Of a DNA stretch of 12,955 nucleotides, positions 6,457 to 12,929 are shown in pieces. Position 1 is the first letter of the stretch. Each line of letters starts with the position of its first letter. This DNA is from Bacillus massiliigorillae. Its GTDB lineage: Bacteria; Bacillota; Bacilli; Bacillales; DSM-1321. The notes under the pieces are model-generated. The model saw only the letters and a program-made list of their open reading frames with translations. It did no database searches and had not been told where the DNA came from. The stretch covers positions 1 through 12,955 of the forward strand of contig NZ_HG428751.1 of the NCBI RefSeq assembly GCF_000380245.2. The letters are read 5' to 3'. The translations under genes were made by a program, and so were the position numbers.

Positions 6457-7131
6457 TTAATACGTCTTACGTAATGATTGCGTATGTTTTAAGAAATGAC
6501 CAACGCGTTCAACGATTGGCTCAATAGACTGTTCGTCATTCACTAAATCATAATCATTAATGTTTAATCGTAAAACAGGGCATGAGTTAAATTGATTAAT
6601 CCAGTTCTCGTATCTAGTATGCATCTCTTCCCAATACTCGATAGGCGTTTGCTGTTCCATTGGACGCCCACGCTCTTTGATTCTACCTAGAATGTCATCT
6701 AGTGAACCTTCTAAGTATATGAGTAGGTCTGGATGTGGAAAATATGGCGTCATAACCATTGCTTCAAATAAGCTCGTATAGTTTTCATAGTCGACCTTTG
6801 TCATCGTACCTTTTTCGAAGTGCATTTTTGCGAAGATACCTGTATCCTCGTAAATGGAACGATCCTGAATAAAGCCGCCTCCATATTCAAAGATACGTTT
6901 TTGCTCCTTAAATCGTTCTGCTAAGAAGTAGATTTGTAAATGGAAACTCCAACGTGAGAAATCTCCGTAAAATTTATCTAAATAAGGATTTAAATCTACT
7001 TTTTCGAAAGAAGTGCGGAAATTTAAAGCCTCTGCTAGTGAATTAGTAATCGTTGATTTTCCAACTCCTACTGTTCCGGCGATTGTAATAACTGCATTCT
7101 TCGGTATATTGTATTTCTCTCTTAGATTCAT
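6457..7131 (-). CDS. dck: Deoxyadenosine/deoxycytidine kinase
   Basis: A 224-residue deoxynucleoside kinase that phosphorylates deoxyadenosine and deoxycytidine in cytoplasmic nucleoside salvage. The P-loop GTVGVGKST is at residues 19-27, followed by the substrate-site VDLNPYLDKFY, the FLAERFKEQ helix, the conserved QDRSIYEDTGIF segment and the lid RIKERGRPME. It matches B. subtilis Dck (YaaF) closely, with a few extra C-terminal residues. The start overlaps the dgk stop by four bases (ATGA), and AAAGGAGT inside the end of dgk is its ribosome binding site, so the two genes are co-transcribed and translationally coupled. A bidirectional terminator lies downstream, beyond a repeat element. Substrate preference is assigned by resemblance and gene order. 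Confidence 0.95.
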   Translation of the reverse strand: MNLREKYNIPKNAVITIAGTVGVGKSTITNSLAEALNFRTSFEKVDLNPYLDKFYGDFSRWSFHLQIYFLAERFKEQKRIFEYGGGFIQDRSIYEDTGIFAKMHFEKGTMTKVDYENYTSLFEAMVMTPYFPHPDLLIYLEGSLDDILGRIKERGRPMEQQTPIEYWEEMHTRYENWINQFNSCPVLRLNINDYDLVNDEQSIEPIVERVGHFLKHTQSLRKTY

Positions 7132-7769
7132 AGTTGTTTTACTCCTTTATGAAGCTGATCCTCGATTTGATTGATAATCGTTTGAAGATCATGTTTATTC
7201 TTAACGAAATCCATTTCGTCTCCGTTAAATTGTAGTACAGTAACCTCTGGATGCTTTTCAATGAATTGTTCCATGAAGTTTTGATAGTCTATTGTCAGTT
7301 GTTCTAAATAAAGAGGGCTAATATTCTTTTCAATTTCTCTTCCTCTTTTTTGAATTCTTGCTAATAGCGTATCAAGGCTGGCATTTAAATAAATGACCAT
7401 ATTGGGAGCTGGCATATCTTCTGTAAGGATATTAAAAATATTGAGGTATTTATCATATTGAGCGTTCTTTAGGCTTCGCTGTGCAAAGATTAAATTCTTA
7501 AATATATGATAATCTGCAACGACTGGCATTTGATTAGATAAGAACTTGGTTTCAATATCTTCAAGTTGCTTATATCGATTGCAGAGAAAGAACATTTCCG
7601 TTTGAAAGCTCCACTCATCAATATTTTCATAAAATTTCCCTAGAAATGGGTTTTCATCTACAATTTCTCGTAGAATTTTATATTGAAAATGTTCAGAGAT
7701 GGCTCTCGATAACGTGGTTTTTCCGACTCCAATCGGCCCTTCTACTGTAATAAAAGGTGTGTGATTCAT
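7128..7769 (-). CDS. dgk: Deoxyguanosine kinase
   Basis: A 213-residue deoxynucleoside kinase of the same fold as its neighbour, phosphorylating deoxyguanosine in purine deoxynucleoside salvage. P-loop GPIGVGKTT at residues 11-19, then EIVDENPFLGKFY, FFLCNRYKQLED, the ADYHIFKN segment standing where Dck has QDRSIYED, and the lid RIQKRGREIE. These features match B. subtilis Dgk (YaaG), and the paired arrangement with dck is conserved. The ATG is preceded by AGGAGG (plus-strand 7781-7786), 11 bases away. It is the first gene of the dgk-dck operon. In B. subtilis yaaH lies between this gene and yaaI; here only 106 non-coding bases remain. Confidence 0.94.
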   Translation of the reverse strand: MNHTPFITVEGPIGVGKTTLSRAISEHFQYKILREIVDENPFLGKFYENIDEWSFQTEMFFLCNRYKQLEDIETKFLSNQMPVVADYHIFKNLIFAQRSLKNAQYDKYLNIFNILTEDMPAPNMVIYLNASLDTLLARIQKRGREIEKNISPLYLEQLTIDYQNFMEQFIEKHPEVTVLQFNGDEMDFVKNKHDLQTIINQIEDQLHKGVKQL

Positions 7770-7848
7770 GATTTACTCGGCCTCCTGGTTCATTGAGGGT
7801 TTTATGGCTCCTGTTATTTTAACATACACTTTTTATTCCGGAAGCTAA

Positions 7849-7854
7849 ATTATA
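7849..7854 (-). promoter_or_regulatory. Candidate -10 box for the dgk-dck operon
   Basis: A perfect TATAAT on the minus strand, about 80 bases upstream of dgk and just past the yaaI stop. No good -35 stands at 16-18 bases; TTGCAA is present but only 12 bases away. A second possible -10, TGTTAAAAT, lies nearer dgk at 7816-7824. One or the other probably drives the operon. Confidence 0.4.
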
Positions 7855-7875
7855 CAAGAAAAAAAGTTGCAAATT

Positions 7876-8439
7876 TTAGTAGCGATTATCTAACTGAATC
7901 ATCTCACTGTTACGGATGTCTGCTTTTAAGACATTTTTCATCATCGTTATGGCGTATTTATTATCTTGGATATCGGCAGATGCAATACAATTTTGTGGGC
8001 AATATAATGTGAACTCACGCATATAAGCGTCGTTTGCAGTAAAAAGTACACATATATTACCCGCGATTCCGGTCAAAATGAGTTCCTTTACTTTTAGATG
8101 AGCAAGTAATGTATTTAAAGAGGTACCGAAAAATGCTGAGTGCTTTGGTTTAATGAGGAAGAAATCCTCATCTGTAGGCTCGATTTGATCAATAATTTCT
8201 TTATTGTCTCGATTACGACATTGGTCGGTGATTTTTTTGAAATTAGCTTGCCATAGATTATAATGATCATTGATGTATATAGTGGGAATGTTCGCTGCTT
8301 TGGCTTTCTGTTTTAGTTGAAGAAGTGGTTGTAATATTTCATAAGTGTGTTGCAAGAGTTGGTCGCCGTGCTCGAATTGAAAGTCATTAATCATATCAAT
8401 AATGAGTAGCGCTCTTGTGGACTGTTTAAGTTTGTGCAT
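7876..8439 (-). CDS. yaaI: Isochorismatase-family cysteine hydrolase YaaI
   Basis: A 187-residue single-domain protein of the cysteine hydrolase superfamily that includes isochorismatases, nicotinamidases and N-carbamoyl amidases. The catalytic triad pattern is complete: Asp15 in LLIIDMINDF, Lys97 in IKPKHSAFFGT, and the nucleophile Cys130 in GIAGNICVLFTANDAYMR. The true substrate is unknown for this subgroup, and nothing in the neighbourhood suggests isochorismate or siderophore metabolism. Start: AAAGGGGG (plus-strand 8447-8454) precedes the ATG. It is divergent from tadA and on the same strand as dgk-dck, but separated from them by a likely promoter. Family call is firm; substrate is not. 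Confidence 0.9.
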   Translation of the reverse strand: MHKLKQSTRALLIIDMINDFQFEHGDQLLQHTYEILQPLLQLKQKAKAANIPTIYINDHYNLWQANFKKITDQCRNRDNKEIIDQIEPTDEDFFLIKPKHSAFFGTSLNTLLAHLKVKELILTGIAGNICVLFTANDAYMREFTLYCPQNCIASADIQDNKYAITMMKNVLKADIRNSEMIQLDNRY

Positions 8440-8478
8440 GAGTATTCCCCCTTTTGAGATTTTCTAATGCTATTAGTG

Positions 8479-8487
8479 TGTTATGAT
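8479..8487 (+). promoter_or_regulatory. Candidate extended -10 promoter of tadA
   Basis: TGTTATGAT is an extended -10 (TGn plus TATGAT) about 40 bases upstream of tadA, in the divergent yaaI/tadA region. No convincing -35 box stands at the normal distance. Confidence 0.45.
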
Positions 8488-8528
8488 TTAGACGATTTAG
8501 TCATTAAAATGTAAGGAGAGCTTTCTTG

Positions 8529-9044
8529 ATGAGTACAGAAGATATAAAGTTTATGAAGGCGGCTTTAGAGGAAGCAGAGAAAGCGGGTCAATTAGGTGAA
8601 GTTCCAATCGGTGCTGTTCTTGTGCTGGATGGAGAGATTATTGCTAGAGCTCATAACTTAAGAGAAACTGAACAAAGTGCCACTGCCCATGCTGAATTAA
8701 TGGTTATTGAAGAAGCGTGTAAAAAGCTTGGTACGTGGAGATTAGAAGATACAGTTCTATATGTCACCCTAGAGCCATGTCCAATGTGCTCTGGAGCTAT
8801 TATCCTTTCGCGTGTGAAAAGAGTCGTATATGGAGCATCAGATCCAAAGGCAGGGTGTGCGGGAACATTCATGAATTTATTAACAGATGAGCGCTTTAAT
8901 CATCAAAGTGAAGTGTGTGCTGGCGTGTTAGAACAGGAGTGCGGTAATATTTTAACAGCTTTTTTTAAAGAGTTACGGAAGCGTAAGAAAGAAATGAAAC
9001 AGAAAAATAAACAGTTGGATAAAGATGCAACAATTAACTCTTAG
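8529..9044 (+). CDS. tadA: tRNA-specific adenosine deaminase
   Basis: Zinc enzyme that converts the wobble adenosine of tRNA-Arg(ACG) to inosine, so that one tRNA reads CGU, CGC and CGA. The deaminase signature is complete: His54 and catalytic Glu56 in AHAE, and zinc ligands Cys84 and Cys87 in PCPMC. I take the ATG at 8529 (171 residues, length as in the family); a TTG directly before it at 8526 is in frame and also within reach of AAGGAG (8513-8518), so one extra residue is possible. The C-terminal 20 or so residues are very Lys-rich, a usual trait of bacillary TadA. It precedes scr and dnaX as in B. subtilis. A weak terminator overlaps its last codons. Confidence 0.96.
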   Translation: MSTEDIKFMKAALEEAEKAGQLGEVPIGAVLVLDGEIIARAHNLRETEQSATAHAELMVIEEACKKLGTWRLEDTVLYVTLEPCPMCSGAIILSRVKRVVYGASDPKAGCAGTFMNLLTDERFNHQSEVCAGVLEQECGNILTAFFKELRKRKKEMKQKNKQLDKDATINS

Positions 9045-9061
9045 TAAGATGTTGCTTTTTT
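9027..9061 (+). terminator. Weak terminator overlapping the tadA 3' end
   Basis: GCAACA (9027-9032) pairs with TGTTGC (9050-9055), followed by six T residues. The stem is only 6 bp with a 17-nt loop, and its 5' arm lies inside the tadA coding region. Efficiency is doubtful. Confidence 0.45.
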
Positions 9062-9080
9062 AATCAAATATAGATATACT
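9052..9080 (+). promoter_or_regulatory. scr (SRP RNA) promoter
   Basis: TTGCTT (9052-9057) and TATACT (9075-9080) with 17-base spacing. The predicted start near 9087 would leave a 5' extension of roughly 37 nt before the mature RNA, which agrees with the processed precursor known in B. subtilis. Its -35 overlaps the tadA terminator stem. Confidence 0.65.
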
Positions 9081-9123
9081 TGAACATGTGTCAGTTATGA
9101 CGCACTTTAATATTGGTATCATT

Positions 9124-9396
9124 TTTGCCGTACTAGGTGGGGAGGTAGCGGTGCCCTGTACTCGCAATCCGCTCTAGCGAGACTGAATCCCTTCTAGAGG
9201 TTAGTATGCTGTAGGGTCTGCCTTTTGCAAGTGGTGTTGACGCTTGGGTCCTGCGCAATGGAAATCCATGAACCATGTCAGGTCCGGAAGGAAGCAGCAT
9301 TAAGTGGAAGCTTCCATGTGCCGCAGGGTTGCCTGAGCCGAGCTAACTACAAAAGTAACGCTTATGGCAGCTAATCGACGGAAGGTGTACGGCAGT
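9124..9396 (+). ncRNA. scr: Signal recognition particle RNA (scRNA, large Bacillus type)
   Basis: RNA scaffold of the signal recognition particle, which targets nascent secretory and membrane proteins. It has the long (about 270 nt) Bacillus form with both Alu and S domains. The ends pair perfectly, TGCCGTAC (9126-9133) with GTACGGCA (9387-9394). The 5' Alu-domain segment GGGGAGGTAGCGGTGCCCTG is at 9139-9158. The Ffh-binding hairpin, TCAGGTCCGGAAGGAAGCAG, starts at 9279. The 3' part contains TGCCGCAGGGTTGCCTG. Exact ends are set by analogy to the RNase-processed B. subtilis RNA and may be off by a few bases. Position between tadA and dnaX is conserved. Confidence 0.96.
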
Positions 9397-9414
9397 AATT
9401 TATTATATAAACAC

Positions 9415-9455
9415 AAGAGGATGAGGTGTTCGATAAGAGCATTCATCCTCTTTTT
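9415..9455 (+). terminator. scr terminator
   Basis: AAGAGGATGAG (9415-9425) pairs with TTCATCCTCTT (9442-9452), 16-nt loop, with a TTTTT tract. It lies about 20 bases beyond the mature RNA. Confidence 0.85.
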
Positions 9456-9485
9456 GTATAAAGTTAATGTTTTTTCATTGTCTTT

Positions 9486-9515
9486 TTGAAATGACGAAAT
9501 TAATTCATGTATAAT
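9486..9515 (+). promoter_or_regulatory. dnaX operon promoter
   Basis: TTGAAA (9486-9491) and a consensus TATAAT (9510-9515) with 18-base spacing. The -10 overlaps an in-frame ATG at 9507, which therefore cannot be the dnaX start; the predicted transcript begins near 9522, before the AAAGGAGGG site. Confidence 0.8.
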
Positions 9516-9545
9516 GATAATGATTATGTAAAAGGAGGGCCTACC

Positions 9546-11234
9546 GTGGGATATCAAGCGCTGTATAGAGTTTGGAGACCACAGCAATTCTCTGACGTGA
9601 TCGGACAAAAACATGTTACGAAGACGATGCAAAATGCTCTCGAGCAAGAAAAGATTTCCCACGCTTATTTATTTTCAGGACCTCGAGGAACTGGGAAAAC
9701 GAGTGTTGCGAAGATACTTGCTAAAGCAGTCAATTGTGAAAAGTCACCTACGAGAGAGCCGTGTAATGAATGTCCATCTTGTTTAGGAATTACTGATGGC
9801 TCTATTTCAGATGTAATTGAAATCGATGCTGCTTCCAACAATGGAGTAGATGAAATTAGAGATATACGAGATAAAGTCAAATATGCACCAAACTCAGTAC
9901 GATATAAAGTGTATATAATAGATGAAGTACATATGCTTTCGACCGGAGCCTTTAATGCGTTACTAAAAACATTAGAAGAACCGCCAAAGCATGTTATTTT
10001 TATACTTGCTACTACTGAGCCTCATAAAATACCACTTACGATTATTTCTCGCTGCCAAAGGTTTGATTTTAAACGAATTGGACCTGAGGATATTGTAGAG
10101 CGTATGCAAACAATTATTGGTAATACGGGAAATGCATGTGATGAACAGGCACTATATATCATTGCTAGGGCAGCTGAAGGTGGAATGAGGGATGCACTTA
10201 GCTTGTTAGACCAAGCTATATCCTTTAGTACGAATGAGAAGGTAACTGTAGAAGATGCATTAACAGTGACTGGATCTGTTTCACAAATTTTTATAAATGA
10301 TTTAGTGCATGCCATTCATCATAAAAATGTTTCTGAGGCGCTTCGTTTGTTAAAAGAACTTTTAGCATTAGGAAAAGACCCAATTCGTTTGATTGAGGAT
10401 TTAATATTATATTTTAGAGACATGCTTCTTTATCAAGTATCACCCCAATTAGCCGACTCATTTGAACGAGTGGTTGTGGATGACCAGTTTAAAGAACTAG
10501 CGGGACAAATGCACGAACAATCTATTTATCAAATGATAGATGGTTTAAATAAAGCACAACAAGAAATGAAGTGGACGAACCATCCACGTATTCAACTTGA
10601 AGTGATGTTAGTTAAGTTATGTCATAATAAGACAGAAGTAGCACATGCTAGTCAGGATTTAGAACAACTTACCATGAAGATTAGTCAGTTGGAATCTGAA
10701 TTACGATTATTGAAGACAGAAGGAGTAGCTATGAAAGTAGATACACCATCAGCTCCTTCGCCTTCCAAAGCGGTGAAAAAGAAGACATATAAAGCACCGG
10801 TTGGAAAGATTAATAATGTGTTAAAGAATGCAACGAAGCAAGATTTACAAGTGGTAAAAAATCATTGGAGTGACTTGTTATCAACGCTCGGTAATCAGAA
10901 TATGAAATCTGTAGCTGCGTTATTGAGTGGCTCTGAACCTGTTGCTGCATCTAATACAGCATTTGTGGTAAAATTCAAATACGATATTCATTGCGAGAAA
11001 GTTATGCAAAGCAATCAATATCTCGAGAAAATCGCTTCTGTATTAATGCAATTGGTAGGAAAACCATTGACGTTGGAAGGTATTCCAGAATCTCAATGGC
11101 AGCAAGTTCGAGAAGATTTTCTAGCAATGCAAGATTCTCCTGAAGAAGATAACAATCAACCAAAAGAAGAAGATCCTATTATTGCTGAAGCAAGAAAGCT
11201 AGTTGGCGATGAATTATTAGAGATTAAAGATTAA
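9546..11234 (+). CDS. dnaX: DNA polymerase III subunit tau/gamma
   Basis: AAA+ subunit of the clamp loader, which loads the sliding clamp and links polymerases in the replisome. I choose GTG at 9546 (562 residues): AAAGGAGGG at 9531-9539 sits 6 bases upstream and the protein begins MGYQALYRVWRPQ, as in relatives. Walker A GPRGTGKTS at 45-53, a zinc site with Cys64, 73, 76 and 79, Walker B DEVH at 126-129, the sensor-1 region ATTEPHK and the SRC motif are all present. A Lys-rich linker precedes the C-terminal tau domain, which ends EEDPIIAEARKLVG. No E. coli-type A-AAA-AAG frameshift site is seen, so probably only full-length tau is made. First gene of the dnaX-ebfC-recR-yaaL cluster. Confidence 0.97.
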   Translation: MGYQALYRVWRPQQFSDVIGQKHVTKTMQNALEQEKISHAYLFSGPRGTGKTSVAKILAKAVNCEKSPTREPCNECPSCLGITDGSISDVIEIDAASNNGVDEIRDIRDKVKYAPNSVRYKVYIIDEVHMLSTGAFNALLKTLEEPPKHVIFILATTEPHKIPLTIISRCQRFDFKRIGPEDIVERMQTIIGNTGNACDEQALYIIARAAEGGMRDALSLLDQAISFSTNEKVTVEDALTVTGSVSQIFINDLVHAIHHKNVSEALRLLKELLALGKDPIRLIEDLILYFRDMLLYQVSPQLADSFERVVVDDQFKELAGQMHEQSIYQMIDGLNKAQQEMKWTNHPRIQLEVMLVKLCHNKTEVAHASQDLEQLTMKISQLESELRLLKTEGVAMKVDTPSAPSPSKAVKKKTYKAPVGKINNVLKNATKQDLQVVKNHWSDLLSTLGNQNMKSVAALLSGSEPVAASNTAFVVKFKYDIHCEKVMQSNQYLEKIASVLMQLVGKPLTLEGIPESQWQQVREDFLAMQDSPEEDNNQPKEEDPIIAEARKLVGDELLEIKD

Positions 11235-11252
11235 ATTGGAGGTTTTTATATT

Positions 11253-11573
11253 ATGCGTGGTATGGGTAATATGCAAGGTATGATGAAGCAAATGCAAAAA
11301 ATGCAAAAGCAAATGGCGAAAGCTCAAGAAGAGCTAGGAGAAAAAAGAATTGAAGGTACGGCAGGTGGCGGTATGGTAGCCGTTACTGTTTCCGGTCACA
11401 AAGAAGTTATAGAAGTGAAAATCAAACCTGAAGTTGTTGACCCAGATGATATCGAAATGTTAGAAGATCTAGTATTAGCTGCAACAAATGATGCTTTGAA
11501 GAAAGCAGAAGAACTAACAGCTTCTACTATGGGTCAGTTCACTAAAGGATTAAATCTTCCAGGGATGTTCTAG
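11253..11573 (+). CDS. ebfC: Nucleoid-associated protein YaaK/EbfC
   Basis: A 106-residue member of the YbaB/EbfC family, small dimeric DNA-binding proteins of the nucleoid usually encoded between dnaX and recR. The N-terminal 35 residues form a Met-, Gln- and Lys-rich helix (MKQMQKMQKQMAKAQEEL), followed by the beta-sheet core beginning GTAGGGMVAVTVSG and a C-terminal helix ending MGQFTKGLNLPGMF. Length and both ends agree with B. subtilis YaaK (107 residues). GGAGG at 11238-11242 lies 10 bases before the ATG, and only 18 bases separate it from the dnaX stop, so it is co-transcribed. Its exact cellular role in Bacillus is not settled. Confidence 0.96.
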   Translation: MRGMGNMQGMMKQMQKMQKQMAKAQEELGEKRIEGTAGGGMVAVTVSGHKEVIEVKIKPEVVDPDDIEMLEDLVLAATNDALKKAEELTASTMGQFTKGLNLPGMF

Positions 11574-11584
11574 GAGGCAACTAT

Positions 11585-12181
11585 ATGCACTATCCTGAAC
11601 CTATTTCCAAATTGATAGATAGTTTTATGAAATTGCCGGGTATTGGTCCTAAGACTGCCGCCCGGCTCGCTTTTTTTGTACTTGGTATGAAAGAAGATAC
11701 GGTTTTAGATTTTGCTAAGGCGTTGGTCAATGCGAAGCGTAATTTATCATACTGTTCGGTTTGTGGACATATAACTGACCAAGATCCGTGTTATATTTGT
11801 GAAGATAAGCGTCGAGACCGTGATGTAGTTTGTGTTGTACAAGATCCGAAAGATGTTATTGCTATGGAGAAGATGCGTGAGTATAACGGACTTTATCATG
11901 TGCTCCACGGTAGTATATCACCTATGGACGGAATTGGACCTGAGGATATTAACATTTCTGATTTAATTAAACGATTACAGGATGCGACAATCCAGGAGGT
12001 TATATTAGCTACGAATCCTAATATTGAAGGTGAAGCAACGGCTATGTATATATCTAGATTGCTTAAACCTTCAGGAATTAAAGTTACAAGAATTGCGCAC
12101 GGTTTACCTGTTGGAGGAGACTTAGAGTATGCGGATGAAGTAACTTTATCTAAGGCTCTTGAAGGACGGAGAGAGTTATAA
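11585..12181 (+). CDS. recR: Recombination mediator protein RecR
   Basis: RecR works with RecO (and RecF) to load RecA on SSB-coated single-stranded DNA during recombinational repair. The 198 residues match the family. A helix-hairpin-helix KLPGIGPKTAARLAFF covers residues 16-31, a four-Cys zinc finger uses Cys57, 60, 69 and 72, and the Toprim domain begins around VVCVVQDPKDVIAMEKM and includes the NPNIEGEATAMYI segment. The tail HGLPVGGDLEYADEVTLSKA is nearly invariant in the family. Its ribosome binding site AGGAGG (11572-11577) overlaps the ebfC stop codon, so translation of the two is likely linked. Intact. Confidence 0.98.
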   Translation: MHYPEPISKLIDSFMKLPGIGPKTAARLAFFVLGMKEDTVLDFAKALVNAKRNLSYCSVCGHITDQDPCYICEDKRRDRDVVCVVQDPKDVIAMEKMREYNGLYHVLHGSISPMDGIGPEDINISDLIKRLQDATIQEVILATNPNIEGEATAMYISRLLKPSGIKVTRIAHGLPVGGDLEYADEVTLSKALEGRREL

Positions 12182-12202
12182 TATTTGAGAGGGTCATGTT
12201 CT

Positions 12203-12421
12203 ATGTTGTTTCGGCGAAAAGGTAGGCTTCGTAAAGAATATGATGAGAAGTTACTACAACAATTAGAAGATCTTAAGCAGAACTGGATTCATCAAAAAGA
12301 GCTATTAGAAATATGTTTAGATCCGAATGATGATGTAATTATGGAAGCAAAAATGGCTGAGATTAAATACTTTTCATTATTTAAAGAAGCAAAAATAAGA
12401 AATGTATCTAAAAAACTTTAG
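12203..12421 (+). CDS. yaaL: YaaL-like small DUF2508-type protein
   Basis: A 72-residue charged protein of unknown function, recognised by its place between recR and bofA and by its similarity to B. subtilis YaaL: an RRKGRLRKEYDEKLLQQL start and a KMAEIKYFSLFKEAKIRN end. It looks all-helical, with no signal peptide or membrane span. I take ATG at 12203, with GAGAGGG at 12187-12193 nine bases upstream; an in-frame TTG at 12185 would add six unlikely residues. It begins 21 bases after the recR stop and probably closes the dnaX transcript. The stop codon is directly followed by a palindrome that forms part of the structured bofA leader. The domain name is recalled, not searched. Confidence 0.87.
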   Translation: MLFRRKGRLRKEYDEKLLQQLEDLKQNWIHQKELLEICLDPNDDVIMEAKMAEIKYFSLFKEAKIRNVSKKL

Positions 12422-12423
12422 GG

Positions 12424-12506
12424 AATTCCCCTCCTGTTATAGGTTCTGAAAAGCTATCCTATAGCATAGCTTGTACTAGTGAGCTATTAACGAGGGGAGT
12501 TTTTTT
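12424..12506 (+). promoter_or_regulatory. Structured bofA leader: terminator-like, covers the ribosome binding site
   Basis: Positions 12424-12433 (AATTCCCCTC) can pair with 12492-12501 (GAGGGGAGTT) over 10 bp, one G-T pair. This includes the bofA ribosome binding site and is followed directly by a T run and then the bofA ATG. Between the arms are mutually exclusive hairpins: 12436-12443 with 12458-12465, or AAGCTAT (12451-12457) with ATAGCTT (12466-12472), or 12466-12471 with 12482-12487. It may terminate the dnaX-yaaL transcript, hinder bofA translation, or both. Confidence 0.45.
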
Positions 12507-12770
12507 ATGGATCCGGTTATTATTATTTCTGTTATTGTGGGCCTGATTTTACTTTTGTTATTTTTAGGAGCTTCTTATAAGCCATTACGTATTATTGGGA
12601 ATATCGCAGTGAAAATTGTGATTGGGGCCATGTTATTGTTTTTTTTGAATGCTTTTGGCAGCAGTATCGGTTTGCACGTACCAATTAATGTGGCAACAGC
12701 TGGAGTAGCTGGGTTATTAGGGATTCCAGGAGTATTTACTTTAGCAGCCCTACAATATTGGGTTGTATAA
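12507..12770 (+). CDS. bofA: Pro-sigma-K processing inhibitor BofA
   Basis: Small integral membrane protein of the outer forespore membrane that, with SpoIVFA, holds the protease SpoIVFB inactive until the forespore signals completion of engulfment, delaying sigma-K activation. At 87 residues it has the same length as B. subtilis BofA. Hydrophobic segments lie at about residues 4-21, 30-48 and 63-85, and the conserved stretches ASYKPLRIIGNIAVK, NAFGSSIGLHVPIN and GLLGIPGVF are clear. The ATG is preceded by AGGGGAG at 12493-12499, inside a hairpin that may limit its use. Its presence implies endospore formation. It precedes an rRNA operon promoter, as in B. subtilis. I could not identify a sigma-E promoter. 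Confidence 0.95.
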   Translation: MDPVIIISVIVGLILLLLFLGASYKPLRIIGNIAVKIVIGAMLLFFLNAFGSSIGLHVPINVATAGVAGLLGIPGVFTLAALQYWVV

Positions 12771-12821
12771 GAGCGATGTGAATGATCTTAATTTATATAC
12801 TAAAAAAGTTTTAAAAAAGTA

Positions 12822-12851
12822 TTGACGATATGTTTAATTGAGTGGTATATT
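12822..12851 (+). promoter_or_regulatory. rRNA operon promoter P1
   Basis: TTGACG (12822-12827) and TATATT (12846-12851) with 18-base spacing, preceded by A and T tracts at 12791-12820 that resemble an UP element. With a second promoter about 55-75 bases downstream, this is the tandem arrangement of Bacillus rRNA operons. The 16S gene is not in the window. Confidence 0.75.
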
Positions 12852-12858
12852 ATTAAAG

Positions 12859-12872
12859 TCGCTTCGGAGCGA
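12859..12872 (+). other. GC-rich hairpin between the two rRNA promoters
   Basis: TCGCT (12859-12863) pairs with AGCGA (12868-12872) around TCGG. The predicted P1 start is near 12858, so P1 transcripts would begin with this hairpin. It stands out from the AT-rich surroundings. Confidence 0.55.
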
Positions 12873-12895
12873 TGAAAAAACATTTTAAAAAACAG

Positions 12896-12929
12896 TTGAT
12901 TTGAAACAAACTATATGGTAAGATATAAA
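12896..12929 (+). promoter_or_regulatory. rRNA operon promoter P2 (two overlapping registers)
   Basis: Two overlapping sigma-A promoters can be read here, both with 17-base spacing: TTGATT (12896-12901) with TAAGAT (12919-12924), whose -10 is extended by TGG, and TTGAAA (12901-12906) with TATAAA (12924-12929), which matches consensus better. Starts would be about 5 bases apart. Confidence 0.72.

Noticed and set aside
9507..9545. Upstream ATG at 9507 as the start of dnaX
   Set aside because: It overlaps the TATAAT box of the promoter, lacks a ribosome binding site, and adds residues absent from relatives; GTG 9546 has a strong site.
9300..9662. Minus-strand frame of 120 codons over the SRP RNA 3' half and dnaX start
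   Set aside because: It is antisense to scr, its terminator, the dnaX promoter and the dnaX 5' end; an isoleucine run comes from the AT-rich promoter.
10760..10790. Possible programmed frameshift in dnaX at GTG AAA AAG AAG
   Set aside because: The E. coli-type slip needs A AAA AAG with the preceding base A; here it is G, the -1 product has no clear stimulating hairpin, and Bacillus DnaX is not known to need it.
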